This document shows, in pieces, positions 1 to 10,141 of a stretch of DNA of 64,000 nucleotides (position 1 is its first letter; each line of letters begins with the position of its first letter). Below the pieces are notes generated by a model. It ran no database searches. It was not told the origin of the DNA and saw only the letters and a program-made list of their open reading frames with translations. Location: positions 434,001 through 498,000 of the forward strand of contig NC_090016.1 in the NCBI RefSeq assembly GCF_036417845.1, in the 5' to 3' direction. Source of the stretch: Apteryx mantelli. Its lineage: Eukaryota; Chordata; Aves; Apterygiformes; Apterygidae. The translations under genes and the position numbers were made by a program.

Positions 1-75
1 CTGGCGACGTACTCGAGCCTCTTCCCGGGCGCTTGCCGGAACCAGAGCATGCCGAAGTTGCTGAAGGTGCAGCAA
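1..75 (-). pseudogene. VH-like segment V0, fragment cut by the window edge
   Basis: Read on the minus strand, this encodes the end of FR1, CDR1 and FR2 ([20 protein letters not shown]). The rest of FR1 is missing toward position 80 and the 3' part lies outside the window. It shows that the array continues to the left. Confidence 0.75.
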
Positions 76-135
76 TACTCACTGTTGCGGGGAGAAACCC
101 TGGAGCTGGGAACGGAGGGGTTGGGCTGTGGCCAG

Positions 136-480
136 GGCTGCGGGCGGACGTGCAGCTGAGCGAGGCCAGAGGGGGCCTCCAGCCGCCCGGTGGGAGCCTC
201 CGCCTCTCCTGCAAGGGAACCGGCTACACCTTCAGCAGCTTCGACATGAGCTGGGTCCGGCAAGCACCTGGGAAGGGGCTCGAAGGTGTAGCAGGTATTT
301 ACAGCGATGGTAGTGATACAGACTACGGGTCTGCAGTGCAAGGGCGCTTCACCATCTCCAAGGACAACGCCCAGAGCACGATCTACCTGCAGATGAACAG
401 CCTCAAGACCGACGACACCGCCACCTACTACTGCGCGAAACGAGCTGATAGTAGTGGTGCTGGTGGTGGAGACTCAGTTG
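136..480 (+). pseudogene. VH-like segment V1 with fused D-like end
   Basis: A V exon starting just after a CCAG acceptor ([16 protein letters not shown]), with FR1 cysteine, [11 protein letters not shown] in FR2, KGRFT-type FR3 (here [14 protein letters not shown]) and YYCAK. It continues in frame into [14 protein letters not shown] with no heptamer or nonamer. No leader exon or octamer was found upstream; only an altered piece of intron remains. The exon is open throughout. It is most likely a gene-conversion donor of IGHV type; VH-delta is the alternative. Confidence 0.8.
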
Positions 481-569
481 GCCAATACCATTACTCAGCC
501 ACTCTCAATCATCTTGGACAGCTCATGGCCATGAGCACTCGTGGGTGCATCCCATCAGGGCCCGGGCCA

Positions 570-911
570 CCACAGGCTCCCCATCACCGCCACTCCCATA
601 ACCATCTTTCGCGCAGTAGTAGGTGGCGGTGTCGTCGGTCTTGAGGCTGTTCATCTGCAGGTAGAGCGTGCTCTGCGCGTTGTCCTTGGAGATGGTGAAG
701 CGCCCTTGCACCGCATCCGCGTAGTCTGTACCACTACCAGTGCTTCTAATACTCGCAACCCACTCGAGCCTCTTTCCAGGTGCCTGTCGGATCCAGTACA
801 TGTTGAAGCTGCTGAAGGTGAATCCGGTTCCCTTGCAGGAGAGGCGGAGGCTCCCGCCGGGTGGCTGGAGGCCCCCTCCAGACTCGCTCAGCCGCACGAC
901 CTCCCGCAGCC
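570..911 (-). pseudogene. VH-like segment V2 with fused D-like end
   Basis: A minus-strand V exon with conserved acceptor remnant at 912-913. It reads [16 protein letters not shown], then a [17 protein letters not shown]2 and [18 protein letters not shown], with no RSS. It is tail-to-tail with V1, about 90 bp away. About 35 bp of the leader intron 3' end survives on its 5' side, but there is no leader. Confidence 0.8.
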
Positions 912-1039
912 CTGGGGAGAGGGGAGAGAAGAGCAGAGGAGATGAGCAGGGTGGCGGTGGCGGCAGCTGGAGTGGCTCGACACGGGGCCGGCCCCAGTGG
1001 CAGCTGGGCACTCGGACCCGAGCAGATGCCCTATGCCAC

Positions 1040-1346
1040 TGACGCCAGAGTCTATTGGATCTGCGTCTCCTTCAAGGGGAACAGATTCACCTTCAGCAGC
1101 TTCGGCAAGTTATGGTTCTGGCAAGTGCCTGGGAAGGGGCTCGAGTACATCACGGGTATTGAAAGCGGTGGTGGTTATACAGAATACGCGGATGCGGTGA
1201 AAGGGCGCTTCACCGTCTCCAGGGACAACGCCCAGAGCACGCTCTACCTGCAGATGAACAGCCTCAAGACCGACGACACCACCACCTACTACTGCGCGAG
1301 AGCAGCTAGTGGTTATGGTGGTGCTCGTGGTGCAGATCCTCTTTGA
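1040..1346 (+). pseudogene. VH-like segment V3, 5'-truncated in FR1
   Basis: Begins abruptly at [18 protein letters not shown], so the first two-thirds of FR1, the intron and the leader are missing. FR2 is abnormal ([13 protein letters not shown]). FR3 is standard and ends [19 protein letters not shown] followed by a stop. Head-to-head with V2. Confidence 0.8.
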
Positions 1347-1505
1347 GGCCAGGCAAAATCCTCATCAAGTGATTCCCCCTGCAAGGCATGAGGCAGCAGT
1401 GCCTGCAAGAGCACAGCACCACTATCGTCCACTGGAGACCCAAAGGCAGCGATTCCAGCCCCAAAAGAGGCGGCGGCGCCAGGAGTCCCTTATGAGCGGA
1501 GCTGC
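1347..1505. other. Spacer between V3 and the V4 promoter
   Basis: About 160 bp conserved in front of all four promoter-bearing V segments. The first ~85 bp, read on the minus strand, resemble the stretch at 14,370-14,455 at the end of a CR1 fragment, so it may be a CR1-linked remnant. Confidence 0.4.
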
Positions 1506-1513
1506 ATGCAAAT
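1506..1513 (+). promoter_or_regulatory. Ig-type octamer ATGCAAAT of V4
   Basis: Perfect octamer 90 bp before the V4 leader ATG, the usual place for the Oct-binding element of Ig V promoters. No canonical TATA box is visible between the octamer and the ATG. Confidence 0.8.
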
Positions 1514-1602
1514 CCCGGCTGCACGGTGCCTTCAAATGCTGCCAGCCCCGCCGTGCTGCCACCACCGCTCCCAGCACCCACCGCCCCTCCCGCCCCGCCA
1601 CC

Positions 1603-2175
1603 ATGAGCCCTCGGCTCCGCGGCCTCGTCCTCCTCCTCCTCGCGGCCCTGCCAGGTAGGGCCCCTTCCCCCGCCGGCACCCGCCATCCCCGGGGGGCTCC
1701 CCCCGGCCGCGGGCACCTCCGCTCGGGTCCGGGCGCCCGGCCACCCCCGGGACCGGCCCCGAGTCGGGCCACTCCGGCTGCCGACTGCCACCCCGCTCAT
1801 CTCCTCTGCTCTTCTCTCGCCTCTCCCCAGGGCTGCGGGCGGACGTGCAGCTGAGCGAGGCTGGAGGGGGCCTCCAGCTGCCCGGCGGGAGCCTCCGCCT
1901 CTCCTGCAAGGCCTCCGGATTCGACTTCAGCAACTTCGGCATGGAATGGGTCCGGCAGGCACCCGGGAAGGGACTTGAGTGGGTCGCGGGTATTACCAGC
2001 AGTGGTAGTGCGTACTACGTGGATGCGGTGAAAGGGCGCTTCACAGCCTCCAGGGACAACGCCCAGAGCACACTCTACCTGCAGATGAACAGCCTCAAGA
2101 CCGACGACACCGCCACCTACTACTGTGCGAAAGGTGCTGGTGCTTATGGTTGGAGTGGTGGAGCCCCTTTTTTGA
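1603..2175 (+). pseudogene. VH-like gene V4: promoter, leader, intron and V exon, but fused D and no RSS
   Basis: The leader exon at 1603-1654 encodes MSPRLRGLVLLLLAALP plus one base and is followed by GTAGGG. The 176-bp intron ends CTCTCCCCAG, and the V exon starts at 1831 ([20 protein letters not shown]). All V landmarks are intact: [40 protein letters not shown]. The exon runs on into [13 protein letters not shown] and stays open to 2189. No RSS heptamer or nonamer follows, so it cannot rearrange by the normal route, although transcription and splicing elements are present. Most likely a complete but RSS-less donor gene. Confidence 0.85.
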
Positions 2176-2261
2176 GGCCTGGGCCCTGATGGGATGCACC
2201 CACGAGTGCTCATGGCCATGAGCTGTCCAAGATGACTCAGAGTGGCTGAGCAATGACATCG

Positions 2262-2608
2262 GCCAACAGGATCTTCATCACCTCCACCAGCAGTAGCAGC
2301 ATCTTTCGCGCAGTAATAGGTGGTGGTGTCGTCGGTCTTGAGGCTGTTCATCTGCAGGTAGAGCGTGCTCTGGGCATCGTCCCTGGAGGCTGTGAAGCGC
2401 CCTTTCACTGCAGATGTGTACCATGGATTGCTGCCATCACTCCAAATACTGGCAATGTATTCGAGACCCTTCCTGGGTGCCTGTCGGATCCAGAACATGC
2501 TAAAGCTGCTGAAGGTGAATCCGGTTCCCTTGCAGGAGAGGCGGAAGATTCCACTGGGGGGCTGGAGGCCCCCTCCGGCCTCGCTCAGCTGCACGTCCGC
2601 CCGCAGCC
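2262..2608 (-). pseudogene. VH-like segment V5 with fused D-like end
   Basis: Minus-strand V exon ([20 protein letters not shown]), FR2 [15 protein letters not shown], long CDR2 ([11 protein letters not shown]), [19 protein letters not shown]. Open, no leader, no RSS. Tail-to-tail with V4 across a spacer of about 90 bp. The leader-intron 3' end is retained at 2609-2645. Confidence 0.8.
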
Positions 2609-2739
2609 CTGGGGAGAGGCGAGAGAAGAGCAGAGGAGATGAGTGGGGTGGCGGTGGCGGTGGCCAGAGTGGCCTGACATGGGGCCGGCCCCGGGGCTGG
2701 CCGGGCACCCAGAGCCAAGTGGACGCCCTGTGCAACTGA

Positions 2740-3035
2740 TGCCAGAGTCTGCTGGATCTGCGTCTCCTGCAAGGGAACAGGATTCACCTTCAGCAGCTTC
2801 AGCATGAGCTGGATCTGGCAAGCGCTCAGGAAGGGGTTCACGTTCATCGCGAAAATTGACAGCACTGGTAGTACATACTACGCGGATGTGGTAAAAGGGC
2901 GCTTCACCATCTCCAGGGACAACGCCCAGAGCACGCTCTACCTGCAGATGAACAGCCTCAAGACCGACGACACCGCCACCTACTACTGCACGAAACGAGC
3001 TGATAGTAGTGGTGCTGGTGGTGGAGACTCAGTTG
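2740..3035 (+). pseudogene. VH-like segment V6, 5'-truncated in FR1
   Basis: Starts in late FR1 ([18 protein letters not shown]), with FR2 degraded to [17 protein letters not shown]3 is intact to YYCTK, followed by [14 protein letters not shown]. Head-to-head with V5. Same FR1 breakpoint as V3 and V8. Confidence 0.8.
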
Positions 3036-3123
3036 GCCAATACCATTACTCAGCCACTCTCAATCATCTTGGACAGCTCATGGCCATGAGCACTCGTGGG
3101 TGCATCCCATCAGGGCCTGGACC

Positions 3124-3467
3124 TCAAACAGGGTCTCCACCACTCCAACCATAAGCACCAGCAGCTTTCGCGCAGTAGTAGGTGGCGGTGTCGTCGGTCT
3201 TGAGGCTGTTCATCTGCAAGGAGAGCGTGCTCTGGCCGTCATCCCTGGAGATGGTGAAGCGCCCTTTCACCGCATCCGCGTAGCCTGTACTACCACCGCT
3301 GTTAATAACTGCGACCCACTCAAACCCCTTCCCAGGCGCCTGCCGGACCCATTCCATGTAGAAGCTGCTGAAGGTGAATCCGGAGGCCTTGCAGGAGAGG
3401 CGGAGGCTCCCGCCGGGCGGCTGGAGGCCCCCTCCGGCCTCAATCAGCTGCACGTCCGCCCGCAGCC
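3124..3467 (-). pseudogene. VH-like segment V7 (unit 1)
   Basis: Open minus-strand V exon: [34 protein letters not shown]2 [12 protein letters not shown]3 with the unusual [11 protein letters not shown], then [18 protein letters not shown]. No leader and no RSS. Confidence 0.82.
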
Positions 3468-3549
3468 CTGGGGAGAGGCGAGAGAAGAGCAGAGGAGATG
3501 AGTGGGCGGCAGTGGCCAGAGCCAAGTGGAGGCCCTGGGCTGCTGGTGC

Positions 3550-3845
3550 TGGAGTCTGTTGGAGTTGTGTCTCCTGCAAGGGAACCAGATTCACCTTCAG
3601 CAGCTCCTACATGTACTGGATCCAATAGGCACCCGGGAAGGGGGTCGAAGCTGTCGCACTTATTAGCAGCACTGGTAGTAGTACATGGTACCTGAATGCG
3701 GTGAAAGGGCGCTTCACCATCTCCAGGGACGACGCCCAGAGCACGCTCTACCTGCAGATGAACAGCCTCAAGACCGACGACACCGCCACCTACTACTGCG
3801 CGAAAACAGATAGTAGTGGTGCTGGTGGTGGAGACCCAGTTGGCC
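3550..3845 (+). pseudogene. VH-like segment V8 (unit 1), in-frame stop
   Basis: 5'-truncated in FR1 ([20 protein letters not shown]). FR2 has a TAG at 3628-3630 where the partner copy in unit 3 has CGG (R). FR3 is normal, ending [18 protein letters not shown]. No RSS. Confidence 0.82.
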
Positions 3846-3924
3846 AATACCATTACTCAGCCACTCTCAATCATCTTGGACAGCTCATGGCCATGAGCAC
3901 TCGTGGGTGCATCCCATCAGGGCC

Positions 3925-4277
3925 TGGACCTCAAACAGGGTCTCCACCACTCCAACCATAAGCACCAGCACCTTTCGTGCAGTAGTAGGTGGCAGTGTCG
4001 TCGGTCTTGAGGCTGTTCATCTGCAGGTAGAGCGTGCTCTGGGCATCGTCCCTGGAGATGGTGAAGCGCCCTTTCACCGCATCTGGGTACCATGGACTAC
4101 TACCACCAGGGTTAATAACAGCGACGAACTCGAGCCCCTTCCCAGGTGCTTGCCGGATCCAGAACATCCAGTGGCTGCTGAAGGTGAATCCGGAGGCCTT
4201 GCAGGAGAGGCGGAAGCTTCCACTGGGGGGCTGGAGGCCCCCTCCGGCCTCGATCAGCTGCACGTCTGCCCGCAGCC
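3925..4277 (-). pseudogene. VH-like segment V9 (unit 1)
   Basis: Open minus-strand exon with [20 protein letters not shown]1 HWMF, CDR2 [11 protein letters not shown] and [18 protein letters not shown]. The sequence 5' of the exon (4278-4330) is unrelated to the leader intron of the other copies, so this copy was truncated right at the acceptor. Confidence 0.82.
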
Positions 4278-4338
4278 CTGGCCACAGACAAACCCCTCCA
4301 TGCCCAACTCCATGGTTTCCCCCCTGATGGGGATCATT

Positions 4339-4571
4339 GCTGCACCTACAGCAGCTTCACCATGATCTGGATCCTACAAGCGCCTGGGAAGGGGCTCGAA
4401 TACATCGCATATATTAGCAGCAGTGGTGGTACAGGCTACGCAGATGCAGTGAAAGGGCGCTTCACCATCTCCAGGGACGACGCCCAGAGCACGCTCTACC
4501 TGCAGATGAACAGCCTCAAGACCGACGACACCGCCACCTACTACTGCGCCAAAAGTTCTAATAACTGTTGA
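4339..4571 (+). pseudogene. VH-like segment V10 (unit 1), 5'-truncated at CDR1
   Basis: Begins at the TYSSFTMIW equivalent of CDR1, so FR1 is absent. FR2 and FR3 are normal. The D-like part is short ([10 protein letters not shown]) and is followed by a TGA. The same V end followed by a CR1 fragment occurs inverted at V32. Confidence 0.8.
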
Positions 4572-4621
4572 GGTAGAGACGGCGTTGTGGCCAGAGCCCT
4601 GATCAGATCGACCCACCAGTG

Positions 4622-4832
4622 CTGAGGGGGCTGACTGACGCCATTACTACATTGCTCTCCATCAGCCTTGCAAGGTCATGGCCATCAGGAGAGGTGACCG
4701 AGACCCGGAAGGAAGCAAAGGTCCCTCCAGGCTTCCAAAAGGGCAGGGAGGAAGAGTCGGGGACCTCCAGGACAGTCAGCCTCACCTGCGCCCCTGCACA
4801 GGTGGTGGAGCAGCTCATCCTGGACATCATCT
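4622..4832 (+). mobile_element. CR1 LINE fragment a (reverse transcriptase part)
   Basis: The + frame reads [20 protein letters not shown], then [18 protein letters not shown], matching the CR1 RT region usually spelled with VTPVFKKGRK and GKVMEQIILD. Both CR1 ends are missing. It abuts V11 inside FR3. Confidence 0.8.
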
Positions 4833-5069
4833 GGGAGTTGTCCCTGGAGATGGTGAAGCGCCCTTTCACTGCAGACCCGTAGTATGTGCTACTACCACTG
4901 CTGCTAATAAGAGCGACAGCTTCGAGCCCCTTCCCAGGTGCCTGTCGAATCCAGTACATGTGGGAGCTGCTGAAGGTGAATCCGGAGGCCTTGCAGGAGA
5001 GGCGGAGGCTCCCGCCGGGCGGCTGGAGGCCCCCTCCGGCCTCGCTCAGCTGCACGTCCGCCCGCAGCC
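4833..5069 (-). pseudogene. VH-like segment V11 (unit 1), cut in FR3 at a CR1 junction
   Basis: Minus-strand V exon from [16 protein letters not shown] to [10 protein letters not shown], where it passes directly into CR1 fragment a. The rest of FR3 and the D part are lost. Confidence 0.8.
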
Positions 5070-5199
5070 CTGGGGAGAGGCGAGAGAAAAGCAAAGGAGT
5101 TGAGTGGGATGGCGGTGGCGGAAACTGGAGTGGCCCGGCATGGGGCTGGCCCCGGGGGCAGCCAGGCACTCAGACCTGAGTGGAGGTCCTGTGCCACTG

Positions 5200-5505
5200 A
5201 TGCCAGAGTCTATTGGATCTGCATTTCCTGCAAGGGAATCAGCTACACCTTCGGCAACATCCACATGCAATGGGTCCGACAAGCACCCTGGAAGGGGGCT
5301 CAAGCTCGTCGCGAGTATTTATGGCAGTGGTAGTTATACAGAATACGCGGATGCGGTGAAAGGGCGCTTCACCGTCTCCAGGGACAACGCCCAGAGCACG
5401 CTCTACCTGCAGATGAACAGCCTCAAGACCGACGACACCGCCACCTACTACTGCGCGAGAGCAGCTAGTGGTTATGGTGGTGCTCGTGGTGCAGATCCTC
5501 TTTGA
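5200..5505 (+). pseudogene. VH-like segment V12 (unit 1), frameshifted in FR2
   Basis: 5'-truncated FR1 ([20 protein letters not shown]), FR2 WVRQAPWKG. An extra base around 5290-5300 moves the frame, after which [20 protein letters not shown] and [19 protein letters not shown] continue in another frame. It leads into the conserved spacer before V13. Confidence 0.8.
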
Positions 5506-5664
5506 GGCCAGGCAAAATCCTCATCAAGTGATTCCCCCTGCAAGGCATGAGGCAGCAGTGCCTGCAAGAGCACAGCACCACTATCGTCCACTGGAGACCC
5601 AAAGGCAGCGATTCCAGCCCCAAAAGAGGCGGCGGCGCCAGGAGTCCCTTATGAGCGGAGCTGC

Positions 5665-5672
5665 ATGCAAAT
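5665..5672 (+). promoter_or_regulatory. Ig-type octamer ATGCAAAT of V13
   Basis: Perfect octamer 90 bp before the leader ATG at 5762, as in V4. Confidence 0.8.
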
Positions 5673-5761
5673 CCCGGCTGCACGGTGCCTTCAAATGCCG
5701 CCAGCTCCGCCGTGCTGCCACCACCGCTCCCGGCACCCACCGCCCCTCCCGCCCCGCCACC

Positions 5762-6335
5762 ATGAGCCCTCGGCTCCGCGGCCTCGTCCTCCTCCTCCTC
5801 GCGGCCCTGCCAGGTAGGGCCCCTTCCCCCGCCGGCACCCGCCATCCCCGGGGGGCTCCCCCCGGCCGCGGGCACCTCCGCTCGGGTCCGGGCGCCCGGC
5901 CACCCCCGGGACCGGCCCCGAGTCGGGCCACTCCGGCTGCCGACTGCCACCCCGCTCATCTCCTCTGCTCTTCTCTCGCCTCTCCCCAGGGCTGCGGGCG
6001 GACGTGCAGCTGAGCGAGGCTGGAGGGGGCCTCCAGCTGCCCGGCGGGAGCCTCCGCCTCTCCTGCAAGGCCTCCGGATTCGACTTCAGCAACTTCGGCA
6101 TGGAATGGGTCCGGCAGGCGCCCGGGAAGGGACTTGAGTGGGTCGCGGGTATTACCAGCAGTGGTAGTGCGTACTACGCGGATGCGGTGCAAGGGCGCTT
6201 CACAGCCTCCAGGGACAACGCCCAGAGCACGCTCTACCTGCAGATGAACAGCCTCAAGACCGACGACACCGCCACCTACTACTGCGCGAAACGAGCTGAT
6301 AGTAGTGGTGCTGGTGGTGGAGACTCAGTTGGCCA
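5762..6335 (+). pseudogene. VH-like gene V13: leader, intron and V exon, no RSS
   Basis: Leader 5762-5813 is identical in protein sequence to that of V4, with intron 5814-5989 and V exon from 5990. The V part nearly matches V4, but after YYCAK it carries [14 protein letters not shown] instead of [13 protein letters not shown], so the 3' part has been exchanged. No RSS follows. Confidence 0.85.
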
Positions 6336-6419
6336 ATACCATTACTCAGCCACTCTCAATCATCTTGGACAGCTCATGGCCATGAGCACTCGTGGGTGCA
6401 TCCCATCAGGGCCTGGACC

Positions 6420-6763
6420 TCAAACAGGGTCTCCACCACTCCAACCATAAGCACCAGCAGCTTTCGCGCAGTAGTAGGTGGCGGTGTCGTCGGTCTTGAG
6501 GCTGTTCATCTGCAAGGAGAGCGTGCTCTGGCCGTCATCCCTGGAGATGGTGAAGCGCCCTTTCACCGCATCCGCGTAGCCTGTACTACCACCGCTGTTA
6601 ATAACTGCGACCCACTCAAACCCCTTCCCAGGCGCCTGCCGGACCCATTCCATGTAGAAGCTGCTGAAGGTGAATCCGGAGGCCTTGCAGGAGAGGCGGA
6701 GGCTCCCGCCGGGCGGCTGGAGGCCCCCTCCGGCCTCAATCAGCTGCACGTCCGCCCGCAGCC
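6420..6763 (-). pseudogene. VH-like segment V14 (unit 2 copy of V7)
   Basis: Same protein as V7, ending [18 protein letters not shown]; open, no leader, no RSS. Confidence 0.82.
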
Positions 6764-6845
6764 CTGGGGAGAGGCGAGAGAAGAGCAGAGGAGATGAGTG
6801 GGCGGCAGTGGCCAGAGCCAAGTGGAGGCCCTGGGCTGCTGGTGC

Positions 6846-7141
6846 TGGAGTCTGTTGGAGTTGTGTCTCCTGCAAGGGAACCAGATTCACCTTCAGCAGC
6901 TCCTACATGTACTGGATCCAATAGGCACCCGGGAAGGGGGTCGAAGCTGTCGCACTTATTAGCAGCACTGGTAGTAGTACATGGTACCTGAATGCGGTGA
7001 AAGGGCGCTTCACCATCTCCAGGGACGACGCCCAGAGCACGCTCTACCTGCAGATGAACAGCCTCAAGACCGACGACACCGCCACCTACTACTGCGCGAA
7101 AACAGATAGTAGTGGTGCTGGTGGTGGAGACCCAGTTGGCC
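6846..7141 (+). pseudogene. VH-like segment V15 (unit 2 copy of V8), in-frame stop
   Basis: Same as V8, including the TAG in FR2 (6924-6926), so the stop is older than the unit 1/unit 2 duplication. Confidence 0.82.
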
Positions 7142-7220
7142 AATACCATTACTCAGCCACTCTCAATCATCTTGGACAGCTCATGGCCATGAGCACTCGT
7201 GGGTGCATCCCATCAGGGCC

Positions 7221-7573
7221 TGGACCTCAAACAGGGTCTCCACCACTCCAACCATAAGCACCAGCACCTTTCGTGCAGTAGTAGGTGGCAGTGTCGTCGG
7301 TCTTGAGGCTGTTCATCTGCAGGTAGAGCGTGCTCTGGGCATCGTCCCTGGAGATGGTGAAGCGCCCTTTCACCGCATCTGGGTACCATGGACTACTACC
7401 ACCAGGGTTAATAACAGCGACGAACTCGAGCCCCTTCCCAGGTGCTTGCCGGATCCAGAACATCCAGTGGCTGCTGAAGGTGAATCCGGAGGCCTTGCAG
7501 GAGAGGCGGAAGCTTCCACTGGGGGGCTGGAGGCCCCCTCCGGCCTCGATCAGCTGCACGTCTGCCCGCAGCC
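7221..7573 (-). pseudogene. VH-like segment V16 (unit 2 copy of V9)
   Basis: Same protein as V9 ([18 protein letters not shown]), with the same non-intronic 5' flank. Confidence 0.82.
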
Positions 7574-7634
7574 CTGGCCACAGACAAACCCCTCCATGCC
7601 CAACTCCATGGTTTCCCCCCTGATGGGGATCATT

Positions 7635-7867
7635 GCTGCACCTACAGCAGCTTCACCATGATCTGGATCCTACAAGCGCCTGGGAAGGGGCTCGAATACA
7701 TCGCATATATTAGCAGCAGTGGTGGTACAGGCTACGCAGATGCAGTGAAAGGGCGCTTCACCATCTCCAGGGACGACGCCCAGAGCACGCTCTACCTGCA
7801 GATGAACAGCCTCAAGACCGACGACACCGCCACCTACTACTGCGCCAAAAGTTCTAATAACTGTTGA
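7635..7867 (+). pseudogene. VH-like segment V17 (unit 2 copy of V10)
   Basis: Truncated at CDR1, ends [10 protein letters not shown] then TGA, as in V10. Confidence 0.8.
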
Positions 7868-7917
7868 GGTAGAGACGGCGTTGTGGCCAGAGCCCTGATC
7901 AGATCGACCCACCAGTG

Positions 7918-8128
7918 CTGAGGGGGCTGACTGACGCCATTACTACATTGCTCTCCATCAGCCTTGCAAGGTCATGGCCATCAGGAGAGGTGACCGAGAC
8001 CCGGAAGGAAGCAAAGGTCCCTCCAGGCTTCCAAAAGGGCAGGGAGGAAGAGTCGGGGACCTCCAGGACAGTCAGCCTCACCTGCGCCCCTGCACAGGTG
8101 GTGGAGCAGCTCATCCTGGACATCATCT
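7918..8128 (+). mobile_element. CR1 LINE fragment b (unit 2)
   Basis: Copy of CR1 fragment a with the same ends, so it duplicated with the unit and does not represent a new insertion. Confidence 0.8.
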
Positions 8129-8365
8129 GGGAGTTGTCCCTGGAGATGGTGAAGCGCCCTTTCACTGCAGACCCGTAGTATGTGCTACTACCACTGCTGC
8201 TAATAAGAGCGACAGCTTCGAGCCCCTTCCCAGGTGCCTGTCGAATCCAGTACATGTGGGAGCTGCTGAAGGTGAATCCGGAGGCCTTGCAGGAGAGGCG
8301 GAGGCTCCCGCCGGGCGGCTGGAGGCCCCCTCCGGCCTCGCTCAGCTGCACGTCCGCCCGCAGCC
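8129..8365 (-). pseudogene. VH-like segment V18 (unit 2 copy of V11)
   Basis: Same FR3/CR1 junction as V11. Confidence 0.8.
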
Positions 8366-8495
8366 CTGGGGAGAGGCGAGAGAAAAGCAAAGGAGTTGAG
8401 TGGGATGGCGGTGGCGGAAACTGGAGTGGCCCGGCATGGGGCTGGCCCCGGGGGCAGCCAGGCACTCAGACCTGAGTGGAGGTCCTGTGCCACTG

Positions 8496-8801
8496 ATGCC
8501 AGAGTCTATTGGATCTGCATTTCCTGCAAGGGAATCAGCTACACCTTCGGCAACATCCACATGCAATGGGTCCGACAAGCACCCTGGAAGGGGGCTCAAG
8601 CTCGTCACGAGTATTTATGGCAGTGGTAGTTATACAGAATACGCGGATGCGGTGAAAGGGCGCTTCACCGTCTCCAGGGACAACGCCCAGAGCACGCTCT
8701 ACCTGCAGATGAACAGCCTCAAGACCGACGACACCGCCACCTACTACTGCGCGAGAGCAGCTAGTGGTTATGGTGGTGCTCGTGGTGCAGATCCTCTTTG
8801 A
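8496..8801 (+). pseudogene. VH-like segment V19 (unit 2 copy of V12), frameshifted
   Basis: Same FR1 truncation and FR2 frameshift as V12; one base differs in FR2/CDR2 (LVTSIYG instead of LVASIYG). Ends [19 protein letters not shown]. Confidence 0.8.
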
Positions 8802-8960
8802 GGCCAGGCAAAATCCTCATCAAGTGATTCCCCCTGCAAGGCATGAGGCAGCAGTGCCTGCAAGAGCACAGCACCACTATCGTCCACTGGAGACCCAAAG
8901 GCAGCGATTCCAGCCCCAAAAGAGGCGGCGGCGCCAGGAGTCCCTTATGAGCGGAGCTGC

Positions 8961-8968
8961 ATGCAAAT
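8961..8968 (+). promoter_or_regulatory. Ig-type octamer ATGCAAAT of V20
   Basis: Perfect octamer 90 bp before the leader ATG at 9058. Confidence 0.8.
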
Positions 8969-9057
8969 CCCGGCTGCACGGTGCCTTCAAATGCCGCCAG
9001 CTCCGCCGTGCTGCCACCACCGCTCCCGGCACCCACCGCCCCTCCCGCCCCGCCACC

Positions 9058-9631
9058 ATGAGCCCTCGGCTCCGCAGCCTCGTCCTCCTCCTCCTCGCGG
9101 CCCTGCCAGGTAGGGCCCCTTCCCCCGCCGGCACCCGCCATCCCCGGGGGGCTCCCCCCGGCCGCGGGCACCTCCGCTCGGGTCCGGGCGCCCGGCCACC
9201 CCCGGGACCGGCCCCGAGTCGGGCCACTCCGGCTGCCGACTGCCACCCCGCTCATCTCCTCTGCTCTTCTCTCGCCTCTCCCCAGGGCTGCGGGCGGACG
9301 TGCAGCTGAGCGAGGCTGGAGGGGGCCTCCAGCTGCCCGGCGGGAGCCTCCGCCTCTCCTGCAAGGCCTCCGGATTCGACTTCAGCAACTTCGGCATGGA
9401 ATGGGTCCGGCAGGCGCCCGGGAAGGGACTTGAGTGGGTCGCGGGTATTACCAGCAGTGGTAGTGCGTACTACGCGGATGCGGTGCAAGGGCGCTTCACA
9501 GCCTCCAGGGACAACGCCCAGAGCACGCTCTACCTGCAGATGAACAGCCTCAAGACCGACGACACCGCCACCTACTACTGCGCGAAACGAGCTGATAGTA
9601 GTGGTGCTGGTGGTGGAGACTCAGTTGGCCA
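9058..9631 (+). pseudogene. VH-like gene V20: leader, intron and V exon, no RSS (unit 2 copy of V13)
   Basis: Leader 9058-9109 differs from V13 by one residue (MSPRLRSLV). V exon from 9286, ending [19 protein letters not shown]. No RSS. Confidence 0.85.
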
Positions 9632-9715
9632 ATACCATTACTCAGCCACTCTCAATCATCTTGGACAGCTCATGGCCATGAGCACTCGTGGGTGCATCCC
9701 ATCAGGGCCTGGACC

Positions 9716-10059
9716 TCAAACAGGGTCTCCACCACTCCAACCATAAGCACCAGCAGCTTTCGCGCAGTAGTAGGTGGCGGTGTCGTCGGTCTTGAGGCTG
9801 TTCATCTGCAAGTAGAGCGTGCTCTGGCCGTCATCCCTGGAGGCGGTGAAGCGCCCTTTCACCGCATCCGCGTAGCCTGTACTACCACCGCTGTTAATAA
9901 CTGCGACCCACTCAAACCCCTTCCCAGGCGCCTGTCGAATCCACCACATCTGGAAGCTGCTGAAGGTGAATCCGGAGGCCTTGCAGGAGAGGCGGAGGCT
10001 CCCGCCGGGCGGCTGGAGGCCCCCTCCGGCCTCAATCAGCTGCACGTCCGCCCGCAGCC
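9716..10059 (-). pseudogene. VH-like segment V21 (unit 3 copy of V7)
   Basis: Differs from V7/V14 in CDR1 and FR2 ([13 protein letters not shown] instead of [13 protein letters not shown]) and in FR3 ([16 protein letters not shown]). D part [13 protein letters not shown] is unchanged. A short patch of change suits gene conversion. Confidence 0.82.
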
Positions 10060-10141
10060 CTGGGGAGAGGCGAGAGAAGAGCAGAGGAGATGAGTGGGCG
10101 GCAGTGGCCAGAGCCAAGTGGAGGCCCTGGGCTGCTGGTGC

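Larger units (their letters stand above)
2990..6285 (+). repeat. Tandem unit 1 of the 3,296-bp V-block
   Basis: Contains V7 to V13. The block repeats at +3,296 with very few substitutions (one example is CGTCGCGAG near 5307 versus CGTCACGAG near 8603). The left boundary cannot be fixed exactly because it falls within the near-invariant FR3 of V6/V13. Confidence 0.85.
6286..9581 (+). repeat. Tandem unit 2 of the 3,296-bp V-block
   Basis: Second copy, holding V14 to V20 and CR1 fragment b. Same order, orientation and spacing as unit 1 and nearly identical in sequence. Confidence 0.88.

Noticed and set aside
1306-1854. 164-181-codon frames on both strands around the V4 promoter (repeated at 5.5, 8.8 and 12.1 kb)
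   Set aside because: They cross the octamer, leader, intron and V exon in wrong frames and repeat only because the block repeats.
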